From DRLZ01 sp036478815 (GTDB lineage Bacteria > Pseudomonadota > Gammaproteobacteria > Methylococcales > DRLZ01), in NCBI GenBank assembly GCA_036478815.1, contig JAZGEP010000110.1:1-5713 (forward strand): a stretch of DNA of 5,713 bases, written 5' to 3'. Numbering within the stretch: position 1 is the first letter of the stretch; each line of letters opens with the position of its first letter. Below the pieces are notes generated by a model. The model saw only the letters and a list, made by a program, of their open reading frames with translations. It searched no databases and was not told the origin of the DNA. This document shows positions 5,572 to 5,713 of the stretch, one piece after another. Position numbers and translations under genes: made by a program.

Positions 5572-5713
5572 CTTAGATGGTTTGACGAAATAAAGTTACC
5601 AACCTTGCTTGTCTTTTTGCTCCTGACCAACGCAATCTCAATCGTTGCGTAGAATGACTATGCGCCTTTTGAGATGGTTCGGTCAGAAACAAAAATCCTG
5701 CGCAATCTTGGTA
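5572..5713 (-). repeat. Copy C of the interspersed hairpin element (runs off window)
   Basis: On the minus strand it reads GCGCAGGATTTTTGTTTCTG, then ATCTCAA, GGCGCATAG, a short loop, GCAACGATTGAGAT and the returning arm, in the same order as copy B. The stem pairs about 5614-5641 with 5669-5695, including CTGACC/GGTCAG (5623-5628, 5681-5686), where copy B has CTGAAG/CTTCAG. The inner GCGTAG/CTATGC hairpin (5648-5653, 5658-5663) is kept with one G-T wobble. The outer end begins with CTTAG at 5572, like the CTTAG end of copy B. The other end lies beyond the window. Confidence 0.7.

Overview
The window looks like accessory-flavoured chromosomal DNA from a Gram-negative proteobacterium. A gammaproteobacterium (possibly a methylotroph or similar aquatic group) fits best, judging from protein character, moderate-to-low GC by eye, and large, repeat-filled intergenic gaps. 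That taxonomic guess is inference only. There are five solid genes: argC, a small MOSC-domain protein, a class II aldolase/adducin-like protein, a copper nitrite reductase (nirK), and a diheme c-type cytochrome. No rRNA, tRNA, transposase or CRISPR was seen.

Layout: 1-429 is non-coding and made of small repeats and dyads, including a decayed copy (A) of an interspersed hairpin element. argC (430-1482, minus) and the MOSC gene (1599-2102, plus) diverge from a 116-bp gap with a clean 18-bp dyad. A 250-bp gap follows, with a probable terminator and a short fragment matching the end of the hairpin element. The aldolase-like gene (2353-3087, minus) has a long upstream region holding a 10-bp palindrome, a 42-bp near-perfect palindrome and a 27-bp tandem duplication. 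The last two share a 12-bp core motif present four times. Copy B of the hairpin element (3320-3486) then precedes nirK. nirK (3680-4804) and the cytochrome gene (4801-5370) overlap by 4 bp and form a unit. Copy C of the element, in the opposite orientation, starts about 200 bp after the cytochrome and runs off the window end.

Working together: the nirK-cytochrome pair reads as a compact periplasmic nitrite-to-NO module, with a lipid-anchored NirK and a secreted diheme cytochrome as likely electron donor or relay. All type 1 and type 2 copper ligands of NirK are present. Two features are unusual: NirK is predicted to be a lipoprotein although its catalytic core is of the class I, Rhodobacter-like type, and the N-terminal heme domain of the cytochrome lacks the Met expected as axial ligand. 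The module is bracketed by inverted copies of the hairpin element, which could mean it was acquired or moved as a cassette. argC is ordinary arginine biosynthesis. The MOSC and aldolase-like proteins have family-level assignments only.
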